Origin: Cinnamomum chago
Taxonomy: Eukaryota; Streptophyta; Magnoliopsida; Laurales; Lauraceae
NCBI GenBank assembly: GCA_038049695.1
Contig: CP142451.1
Span: 125,523,501 to 125,587,500, forward strand
Length of the DNA: 64,000 bases
Direction of reading: 5' to 3'
The notes beneath the pieces were generated by a model, which made no database searches, was not told the DNA's origin, and saw only the letters and a program-made list of their open reading frames with translations. Both the position numbers and the translations under genes were made by a program. This document shows positions 38,644 to 51,597 of the stretch, in pieces. Each line of letters opens with the position of its first letter. Within the stretch, counting starts at the first letter, position 1.

Positions 38644-40925
38644 AATATCGAACGCAAAAGAGGATTGAATCAAACGAGAGATTGAGGAGGAGGCGGTGGT
38701 TTTCGCGCTCTTTTCTTTCTCTCTGTTTTCTTCTTGTTTCGAAGGCAGGGAGAGAAAGATGCAGGGCCATCGATTTTTTCTATTGCTTGTTTTGAGAGAA
38801 GACGGTGAGAGGGAGAGATTGGAAAGTTGGAATGGAATAGAACTCTGCGCGCGGAAACGCGAACATGATCCTAGCCGTTGATTAAATTTGGCGGAAAATT
38901 CTCTCACTCTTCTTGAATACCTTGTAAGTCTTATCAAGACACGATGTTAAAGTGGGGCCCACTTTATTGAAAGTAGCATTCCCACTGACTTTTCTGAAAG
39001 ATTTGAAATTTTCCCGTTCACATTTCACAATCCTAAATCGCTGAGGATTTTGGAAGGGGAAATTCTTGGGGCACTTTTGGTATAACAGGAGGAATTTCCT
39101 ATTCAATGGACTTCTTCATTCTTTTAGAACAATATTATTGTCTCTCATAATCTTTCAAAAGAGAAATTACTGCATTCTAGGTTTGATAAATACTTAGAAT
39201 GAGTCACTTTTGTAGCTTAAATACTTCTTTTTGCCTTCGTAGATTTATAAAATTCGATAAGAGGAGGTGGAGACGGAGAAATCAATGGAAGAGAGGATTT
39301 TTCATTGATTTGGAGGATTTGAAAAATACTCTCACTTTTCCTTTTTGCACCCAAATATAGGTTTTCCTCTTAATCAAGTAAAACCAGCTCCTAGGACATT
39401 ACCCAAACACGTCCGAGGATTTTTAGATCTGACCCTCTTTGATAGGATTTAGAAATTCTATGTTGTGTAGATTTAACCACCGGGACTAATTTTTCTCGTA
39501 TGTGGGCATGGACATCGATTTGAATTGCTGTGCTATAATAATTGTAAATAAAAAATTAAGATTTTAAATCCACCTAAAGAATACTCATTTTAACTTGGTT
39601 GGATAGAGTCATGGAGCAAGGTGAATTTTTTCATCTGGACTCTTTAATCACCTATTCATAATAGATATATATTAAAATTTGAATTCACATAAAGAAGCTT
39701 AACAAAAGTGAATTCTGAATTGATTGATAGAGCTTATCTCTTGAAATTGATTTGAGATCCAATTTTTCAAATCGATTTGAGATTAGAATCTAATTTTGCA
39801 ATCGATTAGCAAATCGGACTCCAATTTCAACATCGATGCCTACGTCTATAATATATATTAATTCTGAAGTTTGTGCAAAGATGTATGTTAAAATTTGCAA
39901 ATTCATCCCATGTTATCAAATAGATACTAAACAAACACCTTCCAAAGGAGAGAGACTCTAAAGTAGGGCCCCACTTATCAAAAGTTTGAGCAAATCAATT
40001 TGAATATTTGTTCTCCTTATGATTATATGATAGCATGACTAATGATTGATCGTATTGTTAATAAATAAATGCACAATCTTCGCATATAGGAGAAGGAGAG
40101 GCAGAGAGGGTGCTCACTTTTTGGGTCTCTCTCTCTCCTCTTTTGGTTATATTGGGCAAATGATCTTGGTGGTGATACTTTTAAGTAGAGGACTCGAGGA
40201 TCAAAACATGTCCATTTATGTAAAACTAAGGTACCAGCACCACTCAACCCTTCGTGTGTTGGCACTTCTTATCTGTTGAATTGACATTGACCAATACTCA
40301 TCTGGCATGTTGCATGAACAAGTTTTTAGATGGAGCTAAGGAATTTCAAATCCAGATTACTCAGAATTTTCATTTACTATATTTTCGACCTTTTTATTTC
40401 GACAAAAACATCATTTCCAGCAGTTCTGAACGTGAAATTTGGAAAAAGAATAAAATTAAAATAAAATGAACTTCAACCATCTCAAAAACAATTGAAGCTC
40501 TGCCAGTCAAGATTCAACAATAAAATTGTTAGCATTAGAGGACTCGCATCTTCATTAGGCCCATTAGGTTTTGTGGACCCATTTCAATGTATTTGCTTTA
40601 TTTAATTAGTTGTTTTAGTCATGATGATAGACAAAAATGCACTGTAAAAAGTCCCTTTACATCAAACATCATAACATGAAAAGGGAGATGAAAATGCCTC
40701 TCACTTCTGGATTCATGAATGAACTTACAACATCAGTCATCATTTGATGTATCAGATGAATTTCAAGGTTTTCCTCACTTCCATAGTTAGAATTCACATG
40801 GTGTTTTGGATATTTGCATGATATTGATGTACATAAAGTATATACAGCTTCTTATATACACATTGGTGTGAAGTATCTCATATGCCACATAGAGTAGTCT
40901 CATTGAGATGAGCCAAGAAGATGCC
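38640..40925. other. Intergenic region upstream of the ACD11-like gene
   Basis: No gene supported. Repeated GAGGATTT words around 39000-39440 resemble those at 23170-23380 and suggest a shared decayed repeat. A SINE-like unit (minus) lies at about 40187-40270. The region near 40860-40925 should be the 3' flank of the HMA gene. Confidence 0.4.
40187..40270 (-). mobile_element. SINE-like fragment
   Basis: Minus strand: GGGTTGAGTGGTGCTGGTAC (A-box-like), then TTTTGATCCTCGAGTCC (B-box-like) about 40 bases on. Related to the unit at 2880-2990. Confidence 0.4.
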
Positions 40926-41283
40926 TCATTGCCTCTGATCATCATCAATGTTCCTGCTGAGCTCTTGGATCTCCATAATCTCCACTCGGCGTCTGACCTT
41001 CTTCCGTATTTTTATTGCTATCTCTGCTGGATCAAACACCCCGTAGACACAAACTCTGTTCTGTTTTTTATCTATCATATGGTTCTCGAGCTCTTCAACA
41101 AGAAAACCCATCAGTGAGTCTCTGATTAAAATCCCATGTAAAGACCAACAAAGTAATGACATCTCTGCTGTCTTTTAAGGCCTCACCTTTCATCTTGAGA
41201 AGGATTCTTCTTATTCTCCTGCAGCAGCCATTGCAGTCGATGTTGATCCGCAGCACCACGTAACAACGCTGCAAAAATCCCAT
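40926..41283 (-). CDS. Small heavy-metal-associated (HMA) domain protein
   Basis: Two minus-strand exons, 41283-41187 and 41092-40926 (TGA), give 87 aa. It is one HMA (ferredoxin-like) domain: VVLRINIDCNGCCRRIRRIL carries the metal-binding CxxC (CNGC). It continues ENHMIDKKQNRVCVYGVFDP and AEIAIKIRKKVRRRVEIMEI. The end, DDDQRQ, has no CaaX box, so it is not an isoprenylated HIPP. Such proteins are probable copper/zinc chaperones; the metal cannot be told. The start is uncertain: GTTTTTGCAG-like sequence sits right before CGTTGTTAC, so a further 5' exon could replace MGFLQ, and an in-frame ATG also exists at 41307. Confidence 0.8.
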
Positions 41284-41441
41284 GAGAAATTCCAAATTAA
41301 CATGCATTGAGTATCTATCTATCTATCATGTGAGTTGTGGTGGTGAAGGTGAAAGTGGGCCTAGAAGAGGATTGGAGGGATGAAAAAGGGGATCAAATGA
41401 ATAGAGGGTGAATCTTTATGCCCAAGGTTGTATGCATATCA

Positions 41442-42277
41442 AAAAAACAAGAGGAATTTACAGCGCAGGTCTCTATAGGACCTCACACCATTCTTGAGGT
41501 CTCAAAAACACCGTATTTATGGATAAGGTCCTCAAGGTGCGGTTTTTTTTTTTTTTTTCCGTCGTTTAGCGATTGGTTGATATCGACCATTCTGCGGAAA
41601 CCCAATTAGAAATTAGGTTTTTTAGGAGGAAGAAGAGGGGAGGAGAGCAGCTAGGCACGTTGAACACATTGGACCTGACCACCTGATCCCGCCATATTCG
41701 ACCCAAACGGGTATACACTATGAGGTTCTAGGGAAAAACCTCATTTCAATCGGAACAAGGTTAAGTAAAAGAAAAGGGAAAGGAGTGGGAGGTTTGAGAA
41801 TGAATGAAATCAGTCAATCAATCAGACTCCTCCTCCTCCTCCTCCTCCTCCCAGGTGCGAGTGCAGGTGCAGGTGGTTTTGGACCTCCAAGATGGCATTG
41901 GCAGAATCTTTGAGCCGCTCTGCTTCCTCTTCCGTGAGGTGCACGTGGGTGACGGCCTAGACCCCCCGCGGTCAAGCTAAGCTGGGAGGTTGAGGAAGAC
42001 CTCTCTGGTGTCCATCCCATAGAATCCCTTGGCGAGGACAGAGACGGGGTGGATGCGAGGACTCCTATGCAACACCACCCCTCCCCTCTTGTCCCTCCTA
42101 GAAAAACCCAATTTCTATTTGGGTTCCCATAGAATGGTCGATATCGACCAATCGCTAAACGACAAAAACGGACCTTGATGACCTTATCTATAAATACGGT
42201 ATGTCTGGGACCTCAAGAGTGGTATGGGTGGTATGGGGTCCTACGAGGACCTGCGCCGTAAATTCCTCAAAAAACAA
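41442..42277. mobile_element. Mutator-like element (Pack-MULE) carrying an LDH gene fragment
   Basis: The element spans 41451-42268. Its ends are inverted repeats of about 190 bp (41451-41642 and 42085-42268), starting GAGGAATTTAC and ending GTAAATTCCTC. They share CGTTTAGCGATTGGT and GATATCGACCATTCT-type blocks in opposite orientation. Both sides are flanked by the identical 9-mer AAAAAACAA (41442-41450; 42269-42277). Long TIRs with 9-bp duplications define MULEs. The interior has no transposase but holds a reverse-oriented piece of L-lactate dehydrogenase, which makes it a Pack-MULE-like element. Confidence 0.88.
41870..42060 (-). pseudogene. Captured L-lactate dehydrogenase C-terminal fragment
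   Basis: Minus strand encodes RIHPVSVLAKGFYGMD and EVFLNLPA, then a stop (41977-41979). In another frame it gives VTHVHLTEEEAERLKDSANA and ILEVQNHL. These are the consecutive C-terminal blocks of plant cytosolic LDH (HPVSVLAKGFYG ... LPA ... VTNVHLT/MTDEEA ... ILEVQ). A frameshift and two stops separate them, so it is not functional. A (GGA)n run at 41826-41850 follows the fragment. Confidence 0.85.
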
Positions 42278-44643
42278 TGTCCAAGGTTGTCACCTATTTG
42301 CGTCAAAAGTTTATACTGCATCTGTAACTGGGAAAAACAAAAGGATGTGATAGGACAAGGCTTAATGATGATAACGACAACAGCAACGATGATGCTAGTA
42401 ATAAGGTTTGGTTACATATCTATATAGGTTCCGACCCAAGGACCCATACCGACCCATGGGTTTTAAAACCTATCCTATTGACTAGAAAGTACTTAACTCA
42501 CACTCTAAAACCATTGGATAGAATGTAGCAAGAATAAAAAATGATTGGATAGAAGTAAAACTTGACATGCCCCTATCCTCAATGTCCCCTTAAAATCTCA
42601 TTACCCCAATAATTACCATAGCCTAGGGACCCCTCACAGAGCCCACCACACAAGATCATGCATGACCCATATATATCAAAGTTGTTGATTTGATTGCATG
42701 AAAAGAGGTCAAATTATGAGCTTGCCTTTTGTGCCATGGAGTGGAGAATTTCTGGGTGACGTTTGCCTGCCAATCAATTGTGTCTGCCAGAAAGGGCGTG
42801 ATAAAGGTATGAAATGTGTTTCAGAAAGAATCATTAGGTGTTTGGGTTTTCTTTGGAATTGTTTTATGTCTTGTGGAATCTTGTTCTATTGAAGCTGATG
42901 GAGAAAGTAAGCGGCTGTTCGGCATTGGTTTTAACTTATTCTCAAATCTCTAGTATTGACAAAGGGAAGAGGAAAGGAATACGTACATGTTACCTTGCCG
43001 GCTTGCCTGGAGCCTGCTGCAAACAAAAAAAAAAACATGGAATATTGGTAATAGTTGCATTTGCTTCTTTATTAACTTGAGTTGCCAACTGAAGAGTTAT
43101 TATCTTCCACTTCCTAAGAACAATGGGGTCCGTCATATCTAGAACTCAGAAATTAACCTGCAAGCATGACTTTGGCCATCTCAACAAACAGCCTTAAAAG
43201 AGAGTTACTGTTGAGAATACTTAGTTTTTGTGCAATCTGAGCATATTACTTAGTGCCTGCAGTGAAAAGGTTTCCACATGATTTAACCCAATGATCCTGG
43301 CAAGTTTTTTTAAGTCTTCCAAGTTCAAGGGTTGTAGATTATGCATAAAATTAATGATGGCAAATATCTGGAATAGTGTGAAATTAGAATCGATACAAAC
43401 TTCATGGAGGTCCGCTTGCGCAAAGAGATTAGATTGATCAAAGGTGGAACCCTTCTATTAAAAAAGTCAAAAAAAAAAAAGATGAAAGTGAGTCATTTTA
43501 ACAATTTACCCATACATTAGGTTCTAGATTAACAAACAGGGCTAAAAAAACCATAATAGCCTGAGCCACCAAATACATATATCAATGCTTCAAAAATCTC
43601 CAATCTCACAGGCTCCTTCACATCTAAATGGGAAGCATAAAATATTGCAGATTAACAGTTACTTTTTATTTTACACATGTCGTTTGTATCAAAGCTTTAT
43701 TCAAGGCAATGGTCGCTATCAAAATAATTTGAATCCTGCAGAACATTTACATAAGGGCACCTTTTTATCTTTCAACCATGTTGAGGGTCTATGAATATTG
43801 AAAAGTCGACGTGCATATGGACATTGCTAGATTATTAAAAAGGTAGTGGGTGATGTCCACCTCACATGTGCACATGCACAGGGGATTGATTGCCCATGCC
43901 CACCGGCCCAGCCAATATCCTCATGGGCCCCCTTTTTTTTTTATCTTTTCAGTGGAAGACAGCAATCAAATAATGCCATGGAAAAAGCACCCACCGACAC
44001 AATTTTGAACCTCTTGCACGGCACTTCTTGGTGTGAGTCTGTAGATTATGAATGAAAATTCAATCCTAGGCACATTAGTCATCCATAAAAGATCAGTTTT
44101 GGATTTATATATTGAAATAATTGCTTGAGGGTCATCATTATAATGAATAATGTGAACAATCAGAGGAGAATGGTTTTTTTTTTAAATGATTAAGAGAAGT
44201 AAAAGAGGAATGCGATCAGATTATGAATGAAAAAGGCTCACCACCATTAGATTAGTCCAGCTGTATGAATGTCTACAAAAAGAGGAAGATCACCATCAAA
44301 AGATACCCAACCTTGGGAAAAGAATAAAGATCTTTCCTATCATTGGCTTGTTCAACAAATTCAGTTAACCTATGCTGCTCTCTCCACAATAAACACACTC
44401 CTCATTCCAGTAGATTGGGGATCTACTCCATCCATGGTGGCTTCTATAAAACATACAAGTACAAAGATTGTTATACACTCATCCCAATTACATGAAGATG
44501 GCATGGCCTAAAAAGGTGGCCCCAATTAAAGCTGAAGGATGACAAAGGTTACAGAACACAGGGTAGAAGGGGGATCTCGCCTACAGCACAATCCTCGCCT
44601 CCGTCTCTAAGATTCTAATGTTAATAGAGAATTACAGCACACA
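42278..44643. other. Intergenic region between the MULE and the BAH-agenet gene
   Basis: No gene supported. CCGACCCAAGGACCCATACC and the words after it at 42428-42470 resemble 50210-50265 and hint at a decayed shared repeat. The last few hundred bases before 44644 should be the 3' UTR of the BAH-agenet gene. Confidence 0.4.
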
Positions 44644-47600
44644 TCACTGGGACATGACCAAACTCGAAAGGGTGGGAAGGGAAGCAGAAAAGAGGTCATT
44701 TCCTTCATACTTGCAGTTGTCGTGATCGACTGTCAACGACTTAGAAATCAAAAATCTCTTGCACGCAGATGATCCATCATCCTCTTGACTGCTGCTACTG
44801 CTACCATCGCACTGCTTTTTACTATCCGAACCAACCCTTCTTGCTGTACTCTCTCTGGAACGCCTTCTCTTTCTCGATGAACTCCACTTCAACTGAGCAA
44901 GTGAATTGTCTTGGGCAAGATTAGGCACTTCAAGGTATGCCTGTCTCTCAATCACAGGCTCAGAACAAGGGTTGGTATCGCACATGGGCATGTCCTTGTG
45001 AGCTATATTTTCCACTCTGGTATGCTTCTCTGAGGCCCCAACTTGGGACGAAAGAGATCCATCAGTGGATTTCAAGAACTGGTCTGTTAGCATTGAATTT
45101 GCAATATCTGGCCTTTCTTTTATTTGATTCCATCTATTGCACACCCAGTCTAGAGACCGTCTCAAGTCGCTGCAACTGAATACTGAAGTCCGCTGTTCAC
45201 CTGCACAACTATAGTTCAGCAATCGGAAAGGATGCTTGCTTTAAGAAATGCAATCAAAATGAATTGCATTGACAAGAAAGATATTCAGTATCGAGAGAGG
45301 GAAGGGAGTAGGGGGGAGCCAAATGATTTAAAAGGCAATCGATGCCATATGGTATAATATAATTTTATGATTTAGTAGCTAGGTACCTATGCAGCTGCAT
45401 TACTGAAAGACATACCTGGGAAGAAGACATGAAATTTATCTCCAGACTCTCTCCTAATAAGAATTCCTTCCCACCAGCCATCATGGCACCAAGCATCAAC
45501 AGCATGACCAACGTCAAAGACCATTGAGAGTCCACCTTTTTGTGGTGGATAGGGTCGAACTGTTGGCCTCCCACACATTCGGACACCCAACTCATCAGGA
45601 GCTGCTACCCTGGATGCAAGGATCCATTCCTGCAGAATAAGACAAACCAGTCACTCATACAGAACCTTACAGCTGTTTATAATCCCAAAAAAAAAAAAGG
45701 AAGAAAAAGAAAAGTAACTACAAGATGATAAGCTTTACCTCCAGATAGCCAGTTCCATCCGCATCTTGAACATCTTGGTAGCGAACCTTCAACTTGTCCC
45801 TGTGTCTTTTGATGATCACACCGCGGAACCAACATCCCCTCATACCACTGTCCTGAGACAGCACTTCAACAGAACAGCCTGCAGACAAGTGTTGTTGAGG
45901 CTTCTGCTTTAAAACCAACTTTCTAGGAGAAGATGTGATAGTACCAGTAGGGCTGCCAGCAGAACTAGAAACAAGTCTTTCAGCCCCACAGCGAATAGCA
46001 GAGCCATTAGAATTACGAACAACTTTTGATGATCCTTTTAGATGAACTTTGTGGTTCGGGTTTGTTTCGGCACTTTTCAGCTCATGCTTCCTTTTACGCC
46101 TTTGTGTGGCATCTGCATGGTCAACTCCTAGATAAGGACCATCAGACGAACTAGACTTCAAACCATTCATACTCGAAGAAGATATGTACATGTATCTGAG
46201 CAATTCCTGCTTCCAGTACCCCTTGAGCTGAGTGATGTCAAAAGGTTTGACATCATCATTATCAAACTGTCTGTTGCACAAATATGGTTCACAGAGTGTG
46301 TGCACCGCCTCATTCAGGAACTTCTCAAAATGCTGGGGATTGAGAACAGTTGCTAATCCATCTATGCATTCAACTCTGAGATCTTGTAGACAAAGAGAAA
46401 AGAAAATCTCTCTGTCATTATGATTGGGAGGCAAAACAATACCAACCTCGTCAATTTTGTGAAACCACCGTACCATAACCATATTGTTGCCTCTAGAGTC
46501 CTCATATAAATCTTCCAAATAGGCTACAAGTCGCTTGTTCTCTTCAACCATAACATGAACAAAGTCATGAACCTGACAACACAATGGAAGAAAAATTAAA
46601 ATAAAAAACTGATGAGGAACTAAAGTATAGGGAACCAGTAACAGTATATTGATGCTGCAGTAGCAATACCATGTCAAAAATAATTTTTTTCAACGACAGG
46701 ACGAATAAAAAATGATACAGGTTTAATAGCAAGCCTCAGACATAGAAATTCCAACTACCACTGCAAGAAAAATTCACTTATGAGAACCCTAAAGTAGAAT
46801 CACTTACTGAGATTGTGATGCCATTCCGGCAAAAAGACTTGTAATGCTTTCTCCTTTTCCGGCAAGTCCATGAAGAACCTATCCATGAAAATTCTTTTGA
46901 TTGGTGCTTTAATTTCCCAGAAGAGAGATCCTGAACAGCCAATAAGCATGAAGAAGTTAAACCAAATATGCTCCATAAAGTGACTTGACAGCTAAAGGAC
47001 TTGAATCTTACAGTTCGACATTCCAGTGTTCTTCCCTACCTTAAAAGCTGAATCATCCATGGGGACGGAATCTTCGTCATCCAACAGTCTATCAACCAAT
47101 GGGGATGATTCTTGAGAATGAGAATCTAAAAAAGTAAAAGAACAACATAAGCATTCAAAACTACAAACTTCAGAGCAGAATAAAAAACAATATAGTATCA
47201 ACTTATTTAGTGAGAGGTAGAATGAATCTTGACGCCCCAACAAAACAAGAGAAGCATCAGCGAAATTTCAAGTGGTGAAAGATTGCTTAAACATCTCTGC
47301 ACAGCAAGAGTTTTAGAACACTAATAAAAAAAAACTACCTCAACTAGAGAAAAGAAATAGTAATAAAATGAATAGCCATACTAAATGTATACAAAATTAT
47401 TGAAATATTTTTAAAAAGGGTTAATGGAAGCACAAAAATACAATAGATGCAAGGTTCAACAACCTGGACTGAACCTAACTGACAGTTATCCACAGTGACA
47501 TTCGACACTGTGAGAGATCATAGTGCAATAACCATTAAGCCAAGTGTGCACAAATAATTTTATAATAGTCAAATAAAAACCAACGATCAATCCCAGACAG

Positions 47601-49708
47601 TATATGCAACTTAAACAAACACAGTCCACTTTCATAAAGAAGGCATATGCCATCGTGTTAGCAAATGGGTAAAGGGAGAATTGGTGCAGTTGAATATCCA
47701 GTTGCAGCATCATAGCACAATAACCATTATAATCTGTTGGCACTCCATATCAGTAAAAACACCCATCTATGCCAAGATTGTATACTCATATCGTATATTA
47801 TATACGCAATTAAAAGTAGTTAACAACACAGACTCATTTGTCATGATATGCAACACTTGCAGGATTAGCCCACAGAGTTTACAGTCCCACAGAATAGAAA
47901 AATTGGCCCACAGAGAGCCACCTCAAAAGTGTCTCGACACCTAGATCAGCACTTAAAGAGTTAACACAGAAGTCCTTTGAATCTCTCAATAATGAAAAAA
48001 AATAACTTGCAACAAACAAGTGAGAACTATGGTAATATATCCCAGAAAATACATGGTAGTAAATCCCAGACCAGGTATCCGACTCTGTGACCCACAAACA
48101 TGACTTAAATTTAACAGAGAATCTAAGTGTTCTGACAGATCTTATATGGTTTCATTCAATTATAGGCTATGCAAATCTATCTCGCCCATTGTATGAAAAA
48201 TAAAAGAGCGAGAAAAAGCAAACCATACAAATTGAACTAAGACTTAATGATAGAAACTCACCACACTAAGAATTAACTGAGAGAGATTAACCTCTTATTA
48301 AAGCATCCCAAGTCCCAACCCATCCAAATTGAAGGTCAAAATGGAAATAAGACAAAACCAAAAAAAAAAAAAAAAACCCAATTCCTCAAAAATTGTTAAA
48401 CAAAGAAAACAGCAGAAATGGTCAAAATAGAAAATTCAGCTGCTTTAAGGAAAAAAAAAACAACGTATATGCTGAACACAATATATGTTTATCAACAGAG
48501 ATTGCTGGAATGCAGAAATCACCACAATATCGAACTTATGCCTTGAACCTTCTCTGTGATGCGTTCCATTTCAAGTACAACCACATATATAACAGGACTG
48601 GGTTTAGAAAGAAATTCAACCCAATACCCAACTTTGCAAGGGAAATCCAGACGTACCCTTATGGTGGTCCTGTGATTATTCCCAAGCAATCATCCGTTCT
48701 GCTGAGAGTTTGGAGCAGCACGGGAATTGGAAACAAGGTAACGTTAATCCGCCTTGTCCAATCCAACCTGAAACGTCAAAAGGGCGTAGATTTAAGCTGA
48801 AAATAATCGCTCCATTCAAACTAACTCGATTCCCCCAAAACCAAATCTAATCCCAATAAATCCCCTCCCAACCGGTAACAACAAGCAAATCTCTGGCCCA
48901 ACAACCCTTATCTATTCGTTTCCTCTAGACAAAAAGGAAAAAAGGAACACCACAAAAGCCATAATAACAAAGACCAAAACCACATAGGAATGAACATATA
49001 CGAAATCACAAATACACTAAAAAAGGCATTTTTTTCTCAGATCCAAACAGAAACCGAGAGAAAACAAATGAAACGATATCCAGACCTCCAACCTGAAACG
49101 TCAAAAGGTCGTAGATTTGAGCTGAAAATCATCCCTACATCGAAACTAAATCAACCACCCAAACCCGTATCCAATCCCAACAAATCCCCTCCTAACTTGT
49201 AACCACTAGCACATCTCCAGATCCTCCGATCAAAGAAAACCCCACCCAAAATAGGAAGAAGAAAAAAACCAAAGAACCGAACATCTACAGAATCACAAAC
49301 ACTCAATAAAAAAGCGGACTTTCTCTGAGATCCAAACAGGATTTGGAGAAAAACAAATCAAACGAACGCCAGATCTCCAAACGCGCCCAAAAAAAGAGGA
49401 TGATATCAAATCGTCAAAAAAAAAAAAAAATCCAAACAACAAAAAAATTATTCATTACCTGTTACGAGAGAAGAAAGCCAATCGACGACTTCTCTTCGAG
49501 AGCGCCATCTGAGAGGAGACAAAGGCCTGAGAGATCGAAGAAAGAGACTGGGAGCGGCATAAGACATGTGCCTAAGGCTCCTCTCTTTTCCGACGACGGC
49601 CAGATCAGATCCGCCGTCGGATCTCTTCAGATAGTAATGCACCTCTCGCCTCCCTCTCTCGTTCGAGACCAGGATCTCTTCCCACGACACGAAAGACCTC
49701 GATTCCAT
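44644..49708 (-). CDS. BAH and tandem-agenet domain chromatin protein
   Basis: Six minus-strand exons: 49708-49459, 47125-47040, 46930-46808, 46572-45739, 45629-45416, 45200-44644 (TGA); 687 aa, phases consistent. The N-terminus [20 protein letters not shown] and REVHYYLKR is the conserved start of this plant family (Arabidopsis At5g55600/At1g68580 type). A BAH domain covers about 155-275 ([29 protein letters not shown]). A basic Ser-rich linker follows. Two agenet (Tudor-like) modules lie at about 380-445 ([20 protein letters not shown]) and 455-505 ([16 protein letters not shown]). The C-tail has a nuclear-localisation-like [14 protein letters not shown] and agenet folds read methylated histones, so a chromatin-reader role is likely; the exact mark is unknown. 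Intron 1 (47126-49458) is long and carries an internal duplication. Confidence 0.9.
48740..49390. repeat. ~300-bp imperfect tandem duplication in BAH-agenet intron 1
   Basis: CAACCTGAAACGTCAAAAGG occurs at 48765 and 49090. The order then repeats: CGTAGATTT(A/G)AGCTGAAAAT, AATCCC(A/C)A(T/C)AAATCCCCTCC, ATCACAAA(T)AC and CAGATCCAAACAG. The copies differ by many substitutions and indels (offset 325 falling to 287). Confidence 0.8.
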
Positions 49709-49735
49709 GACCGATTCCGCTTCTGCAACACCAAC

Positions 49736-49757
49736 AAAACCCTAACCCTAACCCAAA
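49736..49757. promoter_or_regulatory. Telo-box repeats in the 5' leader of the BAH-agenet gene
   Basis: AACCCTAACCCTAACCC lies 28-50 bases upstream of the ATG (plus-strand reading). Telo-boxes near start sites are known plant promoter elements, linked to growth-related expression and, in Arabidopsis, to TRB/Polycomb binding. Confidence 0.6.
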
Positions 49758-51432
49758 AATTAGGCGAGACAGATGAGGAAGAAAGAGGGAGCGGGAGAAG
49801 GAAGAGATTGGGAAATAAAAAAATGAGAACGTTGTGACAGAGAAGAGAGGGAGGAATGGAGGATAAGGCGATTTGAAAGAGGGGATTTTTTTTTTTTAGG
49901 GATAGGGGATTGGGAATTCAACGGCGGGATTTTGTCGATGACGTACGCGCCAGCGAAGCTACCTAGAAATAACGGGGAATTTGAGGGGGAGGTGGCAAAT
50001 ATGGAAATGCCATTGATAGGTTGTATATATTACTGAATGGCTTGGCATTTTTTTTTTTTTTTTTTTTGGTTTTGCAATAGTTGGCAATTGGCGGTGAGAG
50101 GCTAAAGATACCTGTAGTGCCCTGTTTCTGATTTTTCGATTACCAGAAACTCTTGATCTGTGAAAAATCAGGTTTGAAACTTATTTTAGGTTTCGATTCT
50201 TAAACGGATCGAGGTCTGGAACTTAAATTTAGGTTCCGACCCATGGAAATGGACTTGGGACCCTATATATGAGTTTTTGATATTGCAATTTTATACTTTA
50301 AAACCAACTCTTTTTTTACATTCTTATTTTATAATATTGGATGTTGTAGACTTTATACACTATTATAAGTTGAATGATATGCTTATTTTAATAAAAAAAT
50401 GAAAAATAAAAAAAAAATAGAATTGATTTTTGAACTAGATTCGAGTCTTTTAAGTGAATCCGATTCCGAAACCGGATCTGAGTTTTTTTATCGAAACCGA
50501 ATCCGAAACCAACAAAACAGGTTTGATTTAAAACCAAAACCAGAATCGTTATTTAAAAACGGGTTCGAGTCCACTGTGGTTCCGATCCGAAACCGTCCTA
50601 TTTGCAACCTTATATGAGAGTGAGTATGCTTTCCACTGCAACATTATGTGATTTCAAATGGCTTGGCCTTTCCCATGTCTGATTTTCTCATTTTTTATAA
50701 AAGTCATAGCATATATATAATTAGAGGTGATGAAATTCATCTTGAATTGTCCTAATTATCTCTATATAGTCAGCATGATGGAATTCTAAAAGAGAATTGC
50801 ATGATTTCATGTTATATCTGTGACAAAGGATCCAAACTCTTGAAGGTCTCGTATCAAGAACATGAGTGCTTCTAACTTTTTAAATATTATAGTTTTATCT
50901 CTCTCTTCTTTTTTAGCTTAGTGGAGTTTTAATAATTCTTGTAAGAGAGTGATAAACTCTTGTAATGTTGTTAGATAAGTGGTTTTTACCATTTTGAAAG
51001 GTGGATTTAAGAATTACAAAGGACAAAAGTGCCTTTTTATGAGGCCGGTTATTAAAATCTTAACTTGCGAAATTGGTTATTAAAAGTTTGTAATCCGATT
51101 AGATTGGAGTGCAAATCTCCAATAATAATTCAGGCACATGTCCACTATAAAGTTGAGCTAGGCCCAACAAATTTTAATCGCTATCGTCGTTTATGAACGA
51201 TGTGTTGTCAGGTCCCAATTAATAATTTGGGTTGGTTGGGTTCAAGTCCAATCACACAATGGGCTAACCCATTCACATCCTTAAAAGGTGTTGATTAATG
51301 ATGTGGGCATTGTTTCAAAAATCAAACTTCACGGTCAAAGATCAAATCACCAAATTGGTGGTACAACTTGGACCCAACATTATTCATCCGAAATTATGTA
51401 TTAAATTTTTAATATATTTTTTCATTATTAAC

Positions 51433-51597
51433 CTCAAGAGGTAGCTCAATTATTATAGGACCAGACGTTGCACTCAAATGTTGTAGTTTCGAAACTGCAT
51501 TATCACACTGAGGCTATATGGGAGTTTACCCAACTTCCCTCTGAGCCCGAAGAGAATAGTCCAGTTCCCAATAACAAAAATATATATATATATATAT
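51433..51597 (+). mobile_element. SINE-like element
   Basis: A-box-like GAGGTAGCTCAATTATTATA and B-box-like TAGTTTCGAAACTGC about 50 bases apart, a tRNA-unlike body, and a (TA)n 3' end near 51580-51597. Confidence 0.55.

Noticed and set aside
38239-38937. Longer 232-aa minus reading frame upstream of the ACD11-like start
   Set aside because: The extra N-terminus runs through the (GA)n tract (poly Arg-Glu) and is unlike any GLTP protein; the ATG at 38511 matches the family start.
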